Shown here one piece after another: positions 51,543 through 58,856 of a stretch of DNA of 64,000 bases (the stretch's first letter is position 1; every line of letters begins with the position of its first letter). This DNA comes from an uncultured Bacteroidales bacterium (GTDB lineage Bacteria; Bacteroidota; Bacteroidia; Bacteroidales; Bacteroidaceae). The notes below the pieces were generated by a model. It was not told the DNA's origin. It did not search any database and saw nothing but the letters and a program-made list of their open reading frames with translations. The translations under genes and the position numbers were made by a program. Location: positions 1 to 64,000 of the forward strand of contig CADBXL010000011.1 in NCBI GenBank assembly GCA_902798615.1, in the 5' to 3' direction.

Positions 51543-53660
51543 ATGCCTAAACTCCTTTCCCTTTTTTTATTATTCTTCCTCTCGCAAGTAGTCGTTGCGC
51601 AGAACGCATTTACCTTTGGAACCAGCGTTAACCCACAGGGCACTACGTTTGAGGTTGATTCCAAGGGATTTGTCATTGGCGGCAAGCACGTACTGCCTGT
51701 CATGGGCGAGATACACTATGCCCGTGTTCCTGCAAAGGACTGGCGTAGGGAGATACGTAAGATGAAGGCAGGAGGTATAACAATCCTTGCTACATACGTA
51801 TTCTGGATTCATCATGAGCCAGAAGAAGGACATTGGAATTGGGCGGGTAATATGAACCTTCGGGAGTTCCTTGATGTGTGTAGGAGCGAGCAGATGCCTG
51901 TGGTGCTTCGTATAGGACCTTTCTGTCATGGAGAGGTATATCAAGGTGGTTTCCCCGATTGGGTAGTGGAGCGTCATGTCAGCAACCCCAAGGAGTATAA
52001 GGTGCGCTCTTTGGCAAAGGGCTTTATTAAGGAGGTTGAGCGACTATACTACAACATCTTCGGACAGGTGAATGGGTTGCTATGGAAAGATGGCGGTCCT
52101 GTGGTCGGTGTGCAGATAGAGAATGAGTGTCGTGGTCCTTGGAGCTATTATATGACCTTGAAGGACATTGCCGTAAAGGCAGGTTTTGATGTGCCTTTCA
52201 TGACTCGCACAGGTTGGCCGAAACTCAACGGACAGGAAGAGTTTGGCAAACTCCTTCCTCTCTATGGCGATTATGCCGACGGCTTCTGGGATCGTAAATT
52301 GAGCGATATGCCGGGCGAATATGCTAAGGCGTTTGTGTTCAAAGACAACAGAATGAGCGGAGCTATTGCTACCGAGACTTTTTCTGCCGATGAACTCAAG
52401 GAAACTGGAAATAGTAAATCGTCAAATAGCAAATTAACCTATCCTTACCTCACCTGTGAACTTGGGGGCGGTATGATGCCTTCATATCACCGTCGTATCA
52501 ATATTAGCGGAAATGAGGCTATGCCGCTTGCTATCTGCAAACTCGGTAGCGGAAGCAATCTCCCGGGCTATTATATGTATCATGGCGGCACTAATCCGTA
52601 TAATCCTGCTCATACTATGGCTGAGACGCAGAAGACGGCTGTTACCAACTATAACGATATGCCTTACATGACATACGATTTCCAATGCCCTCTTGGCGAA
52701 ATGGGACAGCCTAATGATATAGCCTTTCATCAGACGCGCTTCCTTCATCAGTTTCTTGCCGACTGGGGCGAGGAACTGTCACAAATGGAGGTAGATACCC
52801 TTTCCGAACACTATTCCCGTCGTGGCTGCTTTGAGTTCTATAATGACTATGTAAGGATGCATAACGAGTCGGGTAGGGCGTATGTCCGTCCTGTAAATAT
52901 GCCGTTCCTCGGGCATTCCATAACTGCTGATGCCCAACCTTTCTGCAAGATTGGTGATACTATCTATTTCATTCCTATTAAGGGGATGAAGCCTACTATT
53001 ACTATTGACGGGAAAAAATCCATCATGTCTTCTAAGTCGCGAATCGGCTCCCTCCCTACGGGGGAGGGCGGGGGGAGAGGCCAGATCGGTTTTGTCCTCT
53101 TGTCTCCCGACAAAGCAGAGCGAGCCTATAAGATTGACGGACAGCTGCATTTCGCCAAGCACGAAGGCGGCATTCTGTATAAGGATGGCGATAGTATAGT
53201 GGAAGAATACTGGTATGAAACTGACGATAGGGTAGAGGCTCGCAAAATACGTGAGGCTGATTCGCCTCGTGAGGTTGTCAAGGGAAAGCAGAAGGTTGCG
53301 GCTATGCCTGAGGATAGCGACTTTGACAAAGCCGCTGTTTATGTGATAGATGTAGATTCTGCCCTTGCCTCTTCTGCCGATAGTGCCTTCCTCAAGATTG
53401 ACTATGCTGCCGATTGTGCCCGTGTCTATGCCGACGGCAAACTCGTGCAGGATAATTTCTGGAACGGTAAGCCGATGCTCGTGCGTATCTCTGGCCTTAT
53501 CGGAAAGCGTGTGGAACTTCGCGTCCTCCCTCTCCGCAAGGATGCCCCTATCTATCTCCAGAAAGAGCAGAAAGCAATTCTTGAAGCCTCGGAAAACGCT
53601 CTTCTCACGCTCACAAAGGTTAGCATCGTTAAGAGGATCACAATTCCATTCCCTAGTTGA
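51543..53660 (+). CDS. Glycoside hydrolase family 35 beta-galactosidase, secreted
   Basis: 705 residues. Signal peptide 1-19 (ending VVVAQ). The GH35 TIM barrel (about 30-360) has GEIHYARVP, YVFWIHHEPEEGHWNW, the acid/base Glu in GVQIENECRG (about 200) and the nucleophile Glu in LTCELGGGM (about 305). C-terminal beta domains follow. Residues about 500-515 (GSLPTGEGGGRGQ) are encoded by an in-frame REP-like repeat (53046-53082) absent from family logic, apparently tolerated in a surface loop. It removes terminal beta-galactose from glycans. No Sus-type transporter is adjacent. Confidence 0.92.
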   Translation: MPKLLSLFLLFFLSQVVVAQNAFTFGTSVNPQGTTFEVDSKGFVIGGKHVLPVMGEIHYARVPAKDWRREIRKMKAGGITILATYVFWIHHEPEEGHWNWAGNMNLREFLDVCRSEQMPVVLRIGPFCHGEVYQGGFPDWVVERHVSNPKEYKVRSLAKGFIKEVERLYYNIFGQVNGLLWKDGGPVVGVQIENECRGPWSYYMTLKDIAVKAGFDVPFMTRTGWPKLNGQEEFGKLLPLYGDYADGFWDRKLSDMPGEYAKAFVFKDNRMSGAIATETFSADELKETGNSKSSNSKLTYPYLTCELGGGMMPSYHRRINISGNEAMPLAICKLGSGSNLPGYYMYHGGTNPYNPAHTMAETQKTAVTNYNDMPYMTYDFQCPLGEMGQPNDIAFHQTRFLHQFLADWGEELSQMEVDTLSEHYSRRGCFEFYNDYVRMHNESGRAYVRPVNMPFLGHSITADAQPFCKIGDTIYFIPIKGMKPTITIDGKKSIMSSKSRIGSLPTGEGGGRGQIGFVLLSPDKAERAYKIDGQLHFAKHEGGILYKDGDSIVEEYWYETDDRVEARKIREADSPREVVKGKQKVAAMPEDSDFDKAAVYVIDVDSALASSADSAFLKIDYAADCARVYADGKLVQDNFWNGKPMLVRISGLIGKRVELRVLPLRKDAPIYLQKEQKAILEASENALLTLTKVSIVKRITIPFPS
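53046..53082. repeat. REP-like repeat inserted in frame in the GH35 gene
   Basis: Reverse complement of the 35-bp repeat at 32265-32299, without difference over that length. It codes for SLPTGEGGGRG and keeps the reading frame of the beta-galactosidase. Confidence 0.88.
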
Positions 53661-53697
53661 TTATCTACTTATCCTTCGCCATGCTTTTATATTTGAT

Positions 53698-53976
53698 TTT
53701 ATTGCTGTCCGCTAACATCTATATCTTGCATAAGATCAAAAGATTTATGCAGTACAAGCTTCATTTATATTTTATCAAGAATTTTAGAATAAGAGAATTT
53801 CTTTTTAGAATTAATAAAAAAAGAGAATTATTGCTACTTGCGTAGCTTTGGAATGGCGGGATTGGCAGGAGCGAAGCGACCTTTCTCAAATTCTCTATAG
53901 ATTCAACCATAATGCGCCAAAGAATTCTCTAAATCTCAAATTCTTGATAATATTTTTACTGGACAGCAATAATTTG
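53698..53976. repeat. Palindromic AT-rich element with AGAGAATT boxes
   Basis: ATTGCTGTCC (53701-53710) and GGACAGCAAT (53961-53970) form the ends. ATCAAGAATTTTAGAAT...AGAGAATT (from 53774) pairs with AGAATTCTCTAAATCT...TTCTTGAT (53921-53948). Additional AGAGAATT/AATTCTCT words lie between. It sits between the convergent GH35 and antitoxin genes. A 62-codon frame here is a by-product. Confidence 0.65.
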
Positions 53977-53979
53977 ATT

Positions 53980-54291
53980 TCAATATAGTGCAACGCGCCC
54001 TATACCTCCTAAATCAAGCATAGCCTTGATATTCATGGCACGGAAAAGTTTTGATACTGTCTGGAAAGTGACGTTATTGCCATTCTCGATTTTACAAATC
54101 TGAGCTTTCTTCACGCCAACCATCTCCCCCAGTTCTTTCTGGGTGAGATTCCTTGCCTTACGAGCCTGCCTGATTGCCTCGCCAATAAGAAACTCATCCA
54201 TCTGTGCATCAAATTCAATGCGCTCTGTCGTTTCCTTTGTTCCTATAACCTTATCAAGTGCCTCAGCCTCTGTATAGAATTTCATTGCCAT
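53980..54291 (-). CDS. Xre/HigA-type antitoxin
   Basis: 103 residues. The N-terminal half contacts the toxin in related systems; the C-terminal helix-turn-helix (about 38-92) reads IRQARKARNLTQKELGEMVG then VKKAQICKIENG. It binds the toxin and represses the pair's promoter. It starts 11 bp after the toxin stop codon, the toxin-first order of HigBA-type systems. Confidence 0.88.
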   Translation of the reverse strand: MAMKFYTEAEALDKVIGTKETTERIEFDAQMDEFLIGEAIRQARKARNLTQKELGEMVGVKKAQICKIENGNNVTFQTVSKLFRAMNIKAMLDLGGIGRVALY

Positions 54292-54302
54292 AGTTCTGTT
54301 TT

Positions 54303-54638
54303 TTACTTTTTATAATATTCATTTCTGATAGCTATTGCTCTATCAATCTCTTTTTGCGGAGTCTTTTGAGTTTTCTTTACAAATCCGTGAGTCGTAATTA
54401 CATACGTGTTTGTATTGTTATCCCAAAAGGCCAATAGTCTGTATTGTAGACCGTTATACAATGTTCTGAATTCCCAAATATCAGTCCCCACCAGTTTCTT
54501 GAATAGTTTTGGGTCAAGATTGTATCGAGCCTTACCAACATTAAACATAATCTTTGCCTTTGTTTTTGCTGGCAAAGAATTCAGGAAGTCGATAACCTCT
54601 TCTGAATATATTACGTTAAACTTTGGTTTTGCATCCAT
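54303..54638 (-). CDS. RelE/HigB-type toxin (Gp49-like)
   Basis: 111 residues from ATG 54638. Contains WEFRTLYNGLQYRLLAFWD, THGFVKKTQKTPQKEIDRA, the core of the phage Gp49-like/HigB branch of RelE-fold ribosome-dependent mRNA interferases. The Arg and Lys of these motifs are usual active-site residues. The alternative ATG at 54659 overlaps the promoter box at 54657-54664 and was rejected. Pairs with the downstream Xre antitoxin. Confidence 0.88.
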   Translation of the reverse strand: MDAKPKFNVIYSEEVIDFLNSLPAKTKAKIMFNVGKARYNLDPKLFKKLVGTDIWEFRTLYNGLQYRLLAFWDNNTNTYVITTHGFVKKTQKTPQKEIDRAIAIRNEYYKK

Positions 54639-54656
54639 AGCTATTTTATTTTTGTG

Positions 54657-54664
54657 CAAAAGTA
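54657..54664 (-). promoter_or_regulatory. -7 promoter box of the toxin-antitoxin operon
   Basis: Reverse complement TACTTTTG, 18 bp before the toxin ATG. Confidence 0.6.
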
Positions 54665-54760
54665 CCTAAAAGTTTCCATTTATGCAAACTTTTTGACGAA
54701 AAACCTTTCATTGTACGTTATTTTTAACGTGAGTCCATACTAATAACTCATGTTAATAAG

Positions 54761-54893
54761 TGATTCCCATGTACCTCCCAAGCAAGTCCTATGTAAGTCC
54801 CATTTACCTCCCATCTATGCTCCGTTCTGGAACGGACTTGGAACGGACTTACAACGGACCTGTAACGGACTTACAACGGACCTGAGAGGGAGG
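54761..54893. repeat. Inverted array of 11-bp repeats, copy D
   Basis: Left arm: GATTCCCATGT, ACCTCCCAAGC, AAGTCCTATGT, AAGTCCCATTT, ACCTCCCATCT. Right arm: AACGGACTTGG, AACGGACTTAC, AACGGACCTGT, AACGGACTTAC, AACGGACCTGA. The most regular array in the window: ten 11-mers, five in each orientation. Confidence 0.85.
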
Positions 54894-54935
54894 TGAAAAT
54901 TTTTAACCTTCTTTCGTTATTTCCGCGTTCAGAAT

Positions 54936-55168
54936 ATTTTTTCGCGAGAGTTTTTAAATAGGGGGGTGCACTTTTGCCCATTTTTAGGCATAACACTCTG
55001 ACTGTCAAGAGATAACAAAGCGTGCACCCCTCCCCCAAAGTGCACCTATGGAAAGAAAGATTTCAGGGGGGGTACACGCAACGTAAATTGCTGGTAATCA
55101 GTAGGCAAAATGGCAAAAATAGGCAAAAGTGCACCCCCCTATTTAAATTCTTCCAGTTTTTTTTAAGT
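54936..55168. repeat. Palindromic GTGCAC-box element, copy 3
   Basis: Boxes GGGGGGTGCAC (54961-54971), GTGCACCCCTCCCCC (55022-55036), an extra GTGCACC (55040-55046), GGGGGGGTACAC (55065-55076) and GTGCACCCCCC (55129-55139). The outer ends pair (GGTGCACTTTTGCCCATTTT left; AAATAGGCAAAAGTGCACC right). Confidence 0.75.
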
Positions 55169-55195
55169 GAAATCCCGTCATTGCAAAAACATGAG

Positions 55196-55325
55196 GAATT
55201 ACAATAATTTCAATAAAAAAAATGCACGCACATATCCAGATAGCAGATGCAAAATCATTCTTTTTTGAGGGTATTCTCAATAAATGTATGCCCATATTTT
55301 ATTGAAATTATTGAAATAATTGAAA
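55196..55325. repeat. AT-rich palindrome
   Basis: AATAATTTCAATAAAA (55203-55218) and its exact reverse complement TTTTATTGAAATTATT (55297-55312) flank about 80 bp that contain partly complementary ATGCACGCACATAT / AATGTATGCCCATAT words. Lies between GTGCAC element 3 and 11-bp array E. Confidence 0.6.
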
Positions 55326-55332
55326 GGCAATT

Positions 55333-55445
55333 GCAAGTCCTAAGCAATTCCCTTGCAAATCCTATGCAAGTCCCATTTTTCGCCTATTCTTAGGAACGGA
55401 CTTACAACGGACCTGAAACGGACTTGGAACGGAGGTAGAAGGGAG
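55333..55445. repeat. Inverted array of 11-bp repeats, copy E
   Basis: Left arm GCAAGTCCTAA, GCAATTCCCTT, GCAAATCCTAT, GCAAGTCCCAT; right arm AACGGACTTAC, AACGGACCTGA, AACGGACTTGG, AACGGAGGTAG. Same unit family as arrays A-D. Confidence 0.8.
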
Positions 55446-55473
55446 AAGGATTTCTTATACATTTTTCTGGGAA

Positions 55474-55501
55474 AAAGAAAGGCATCTCTCACGAGACGCC
55501 C
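55474..55501 (-). terminator. Terminator after the small acidic protein gene
   Basis: GGCATCTC / GAGACGCC stem with TCAC loop (one G-U), followed on the minus strand by TTTCTTTTTCC. Confidence 0.75.
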
Positions 55502-55517
55502 TTCATATAATATTACA

Positions 55518-55679
55518 CTATTCATCATCATAATAATCATCATCGTCAGAAAACGTACCAAACCCCTTGGAATCTAATCTACCGTAATCCCTTCCAACAT
55601 AAATATTACTTATTTCTGTGAGAACGATAGGAGTCATATATCTAATTCGTGTTTTCGGCATTTCATATTTCTTTTTCAT
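55518..55679 (-). CDS. Small acidic protein downstream of the BspA-like gene
   Basis: 53 residues, beginning MKKKYEMPKTRIRYMTPIVL and ending in an acidic Asp/Tyr tail (DDDDYYDDE). The ATG lies eight bases after the stop codon of the BspA-like gene at 55688 and a clear terminator follows, so it is the second gene of that operon. The basic N-terminus with K-x-Y-x-x-P and the acidic C-terminus recall the 74-residue protein at 29905-30129. No signal peptide, no recognised domain. Function unknown. Confidence 0.65.
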   Translation of the reverse strand: MKKKYEMPKTRIRYMTPIVLTEISNIYVGRDYGRLDSKGFGTFSDDDDYYDDE

Positions 55680-55687
55680 AATATCGA

Positions 55688-57163
55688 CTATTTTATTATA
55701 ACCTTCTTTCCATTCTTAATATACATACCAGGCTTCAGACTATTTTCTGATACTCTTCTACCATTCAAATCATAAACAGGTGATTTGTCATTATCCATTT
55801 TCAATTGACAAATACCAGTCGTTTCACTATCCTCACCTACCACATTAATTGTGATAGACTTTGCTGCATTACTTGTATTGTACATAGGACTACGACCATT
55901 AATCTTCATATACCAACGATATGGATTTAAGTCATTTGAACCATCGCTTATGATTAATTCACCACCACCCATAGCATAATACTGGTTTGCTATCAATGTA
56001 GCGGACGGAATTGTGCTATAAGTCCCCGTAAATGTGTATTCTGCAATAGTCGTTCTGCAATCTATGCTATTTTCTTCTGCCGGATAGAGCGTAGTTCCTG
56101 ATAAAGAGAAGGTCTTTTCGCCAACACTTTTAGCTTTTATAAGATATGGAGTGTTAGGAATAAGAGAGCCTTCTTTTATCTTGATAACATCCATAATGGT
56201 TTCATCAATAGCTCCGTCATCATTTTTATCATATTGACGAATACCATTGATATAGGCTACCTCAAAGTCATCCTTCCAATCATTATAGCTCAGGGAGAAT
56301 GGAATATAAAGAGCCTGCCATTTGGTATTGTTAAAAGTGCGAGTATAAGATATGTCACTTCTATTGAGAAGTGAATAGTTATTTGTATATGGGATGCCTT
56401 CTGCTATTACATAATCTGGAATTGCTTGTATGTTTTCGAAATATTTCCAGCCTTCAGCACCCTTGTATGCAGAAACACTATTTTCTGGAACAAAGACAGG
56501 TATGGATCTATCGACTTTCGCAAAAGCATCATAGTATGTGTTTGGTGGGGTGTTTGCTTCACAAGTGATAGAAGTAAGACTAGAACAATTTAAAAAAGCC
56601 TGCTGCTCAATTCTCTCCACTGAGTTAGGGATTGTGATGGAGGTTAAACCTGAACAACCAGCAAAAGCCATAGATTCAATTCTCGTCAAAGAGATGGGTA
56701 TAGTAATGGAAGTTAGGCCTGAACAATTCACGAAAGCATAAGCTCCAATACTTATTACTGAGTTCGGTATTGTGATTGATGTGAGGCCAGAGCAATCATA
56801 GAAAGCTTCGCCTCCAATGCTCGTCACGGAGTTAGGGATAGTGACAGAGGTGAGCTTTTTACAATACATGAAAACATGTTCTGCTATACTTGTTACGGTA
56901 TTAGGGATACTAATCGAAGTAAGATTAAGACAGTTATAAAAAGCACAATTCCCAATATTAGTAACTCCATTTTCAATTTCAACTTTTTGGATTTCATTTC
57001 TTCTAGAATACCAAGGCATATTAAATTGATAGGAATTGTAGTGTGGCATATCTGTTCCTGATATCGTTAAAGTACCATCATCGGACAAAGTCCATGTGAT
57101 TTCCGCATGAACTGCATTGAAAGCAATCATGCAAAGGGAAATAAGGGCAAAAATTTTTTTCAT
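55688..57163 (-). CDS. BspA-like leucine-rich repeat surface protein (second paralogue)
   Basis: 491 residues. Signal peptide 1-20 (MKKIFALISLCMIAFNAVHA), then ITWTLSDDGTLTISG and about eight BspA-type repeats (residues 60-235, for example SITIPNSVISIGAYAFVNCS). A C-terminal domain (about 260-450, with KWQALYIPFSLSYNDWKDDF and NPYRWYMKI) is homologous to the end of the 1304-residue protein, and the tail is YIKNGKKVIIK. Much shorter repeat region than the first paralogue. The frame continues upstream to 57247, but that part is the conserved leader RNA. Likely adhesin. Confidence 0.88.
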   Translation of the reverse strand: MKKIFALISLCMIAFNAVHAEITWTLSDDGTLTISGTDMPHYNSYQFNMPWYSRRNEIQKVEIENGVTNIGNCAFYNCLNLTSISIPNTVTSIAEHVFMYCKKLTSVTIPNSVTSIGGEAFYDCSGLTSITIPNSVISIGAYAFVNCSGLTSITIPISLTRIESMAFAGCSGLTSITIPNSVERIEQQAFLNCSSLTSITCEANTPPNTYYDAFAKVDRSIPVFVPENSVSAYKGAEGWKYFENIQAIPDYVIAEGIPYTNNYSLLNRSDISYTRTFNNTKWQALYIPFSLSYNDWKDDFEVAYINGIRQYDKNDDGAIDETIMDVIKIKEGSLIPNTPYLIKAKSVGEKTFSLSGTTLYPAEENSIDCRTTIAEYTFTGTYSTIPSATLIANQYYAMGGGELIISDGSNDLNPYRWYMKINGRSPMYNTSNAAKSITINVVGEDSETTGICQLKMDNDKSPVYDLNGRRVSENSLKPGMYIKNGKKVIIK

Positions 57164-57556
57164 GATTATAGAAAAATAAAAGGGCGCAGACCTTCCGAGA
57201 TCCTCGTCCTCTAACCTGGTACCGCCAAGCACCATCCACACAGACAAGTAGATACGGCTAAGTCCACGTCCTAAACGGACATGGAACTTTTCGCATACTT
57301 GTTCTCGTGTGTGAAATTGGCGGTTTCGGTTAGAGAGAACAAGAGCTAAAAGCTCAATGTTATATTTTATATCGAGAAAACCGGTAAGTACTCACCCAGA
57401 GTTAATAATTATGTGATTAACTAATTGCCGAGAAAGTCTGAGACTATTATCTGCATAAGGGGAACGTTACCGTTCGTCTGTTTAATTACGTTTTTACTTT
57501 CTTTTTCTTATAAATTGTTTTTATGGGTTAATAATTTATGATTACATTTCTGTTTG
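57164..57556 (-). promoter_or_regulatory. Structured 5' leader RNA, second copy
   Basis: Minus-strand counterpart of 169-557. Stem GAGAACAAG/CTTGTTCTC (57335-57343 with 57298-57306), loop ACCGCCAA on the minus strand (57317-57324), its complement TTGGCGGT (57221-57228), and the terminator-like hairpin closing at 57183-57186 followed by a T-rich run and the ATG at 57163. All three elements are kept although the sequence between them has diverged. Confidence 0.6.
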
Positions 57557-57564
57557 CAAAAATA
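57557..57564 (-). promoter_or_regulatory. -7 promoter box of the second BspA-like gene
   Basis: Reverse complement TATTTTTG, identical to the box at 155-162 and about 393 bp before the ATG. Confidence 0.6.
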
Positions 57565-57648
57565 AGTAAAAAATCTGATTTCTCCAAATAATAGCAAGGA
57601 AAAGAGCATTCTCGCATGAAGAATAACTCTTATATCTGTAATCGATTC

Positions 57649-57782
57649 CTACCAGCACTCCGTTTCATTGGCAATCTCAGGACAGGTTTCTGCCTTGTAT
57701 GTCGGATCTTTTCCGGCACGTCGTTGCTGTCTGTAATCATCAAGAAGAATGATGGCATACTTGCCGAGGAAGACAATGGCTG
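57649..57782 (-). pseudogene. Remnant of the 3' end of a sodium:amino-acid symporter gene
   Basis: About 134 bp closely matching the last ~44 codons and stop of the symporter gene at 58857-60272. The minus-strand translation gives a FLGKYAIILLDDYRQQRR-type tail, ending ETECW and stop, versus ETECW and stop in the intact gene. No start or upstream part remains. It lies on the far side of the GNAT cassette, so the symporter's 3' end is present twice in the same orientation, flanking 57783-58856. Confidence 0.85.
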
Positions 57783-57905
57783 ACAGTACCAAAATTTAAT
57801 GTCAGCCTTTGTTTTCTTTTCAAGAAAAAACGCTTTATACAACTGCTATTGTTTAATTTTGAATTAAAAAACATGGAATATTGCTCATATTTCACAAATT
57901 ATATG

Positions 57906-57913
57906 TAACTTTG
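57906..57913 (+). promoter_or_regulatory. -7 promoter box of the GNAT cassette
   Basis: TAACTTTG, 26 bp before the ATG at 57939. Confidence 0.65.
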
Positions 57914-57938
57914 TAGCCGAATAAATAATAGTAATAAT

Positions 57939-58112
57939 ATGGCTACAGCAATTAAAGCAATTCCTACATTGTACGGAGAAGATGCCATTCGTTTTCGCGA
58001 AGAGATAGAAAAGGTTGACAGAGAATTCGATAATCGTCCGGAGCGTGACCTTACCACAGACCCACGTTATGCGATGATGAAAAAGATTCTAAGCAAGGCA
58101 AGAATTTTCTAA
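57939..58112 (+). CDS. Small antitoxin-like protein upstream of a GNAT gene
   Basis: 57 residues, beginning MATAIKAIPTLYGEDAIRFR, charged and helical, no signal peptide. It ends 15 bp before the GNAT acetyltransferase start and shares its promoter. A short partner gene immediately upstream of a GNAT-domain gene is the layout of acetyltransferase toxin-antitoxin modules, though the classical partner is a ribbon-helix-helix protein (DUF1778), which I do not see here. Role as antitoxin is inferred from position. Confidence 0.6.
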   Translation: MATAIKAIPTLYGEDAIRFREEIEKVDREFDNRPERDLTTDPRYAMMKKILSKARIF

Positions 58113-58127
58113 TTTACTTCATTGATT

Positions 58128-58754
58128 ATGAGTTTCTTGGCAGACAAATGCATCTTCGAGGTTTTGACACATGACATTTTTTTGGAATGTAATCCATTCA
58201 CATGCGGAGATGATGCTGATATGGATGAGTTTTTTCAGAAGGATGCGTTGACGTATGCCCATCGTAGAATAGGTAAATCCTATTGTTTCCGTCTGGAAGA
58301 GGATGCCAAGCAGATTGTTGCCTGCTTCACACTTTCAAACGATAGCATACGTATCTGGGATTTAGGCAGTTCGAAGAAGAATGCAATGTGGAAAGAACTT
58401 ACTAATCGCGAAAAAATGCTTAGCAGATTCCCTGGAGTTCTTATCGGTCGCCTTGCCGTGTCAGAAACGTTTGCAGGACATGGCATAGGCTCGGAAATCA
58501 TTGATTTCATAAAGCTATGGTTTCTTAGCGAAGAGAACAAGACAGGATGCCGCCTTGTCATTGTAGATGCCAAGAACAAACCGAATGTCCTAAAGTTCTA
58601 TGAGAAGAATGGCTTCAAATACCTTTTCAATCGTGAGATTGATGAAGATTTATACATCAAGCCTCCTAAGAACGAAGAAGAGCGAAAAAACAGGATTCAG
58701 AATCCTCGCAATCTGAACACTCGTCTGATGTACTGTGACCTTTTGTCAGATTAG
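58128..58754 (+). CDS. GNAT-family N-acetyltransferase
   Basis: 208 residues from ATG 58128. The acetyl-CoA-binding motif A is visible as LIGRLAVSETFAGHGIGSEI (about residues 105-125, Q/RxxGxG-like), with motif B around RLVIVDAKNKPNVLKFYEKNGF (about 145-165). A charged C-terminal extension follows. In AtaT/TacT-type modules such enzymes acetylate aminoacyl-tRNA; this one is longer than those (~170-190) and may act differently. Sits between two copies of the symporter 3' end, suggesting acquisition as a cassette. Confidence 0.8.
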   Translation: MSFLADKCIFEVLTHDIFLECNPFTCGDDADMDEFFQKDALTYAHRRIGKSYCFRLEEDAKQIVACFTLSNDSIRIWDLGSSKKNAMWKELTNREKMLSRFPGVLIGRLAVSETFAGHGIGSEIIDFIKLWFLSEENKTGCRLVIVDAKNKPNVLKFYEKNGFKYLFNREIDEDLYIKPPKNEEERKNRIQNPRNLNTRLMYCDLLSD

Positions 58755-58856
58755 TAGTAATATTGAATATATATTCCCCTATTGGGAGTATCAAACGGAA
58801 TCCCCGAAGTCCTTGAGTAGCAATATTCAAACTTCTCCTGTGGTTTATGTGAGTTT

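Noticed and set aside
53657-53845. 62-codon hydrophobic frame after the GH35 gene
   Set aside because: Lies in the palindromic AT-rich element and has no promoter; composition explained by AT content.
54691-54700. Further TTGACGAA operator near the toxin-antitoxin promoter
   Set aside because: Single box without a partner 21 bp away and not at the 59-bp distance from a -7 box.
57630-57842. 70-codon minus-strand frame
   Set aside because: An out-of-frame reading of the symporter 3' remnant; the meaningful frame is the one ending ETECW.
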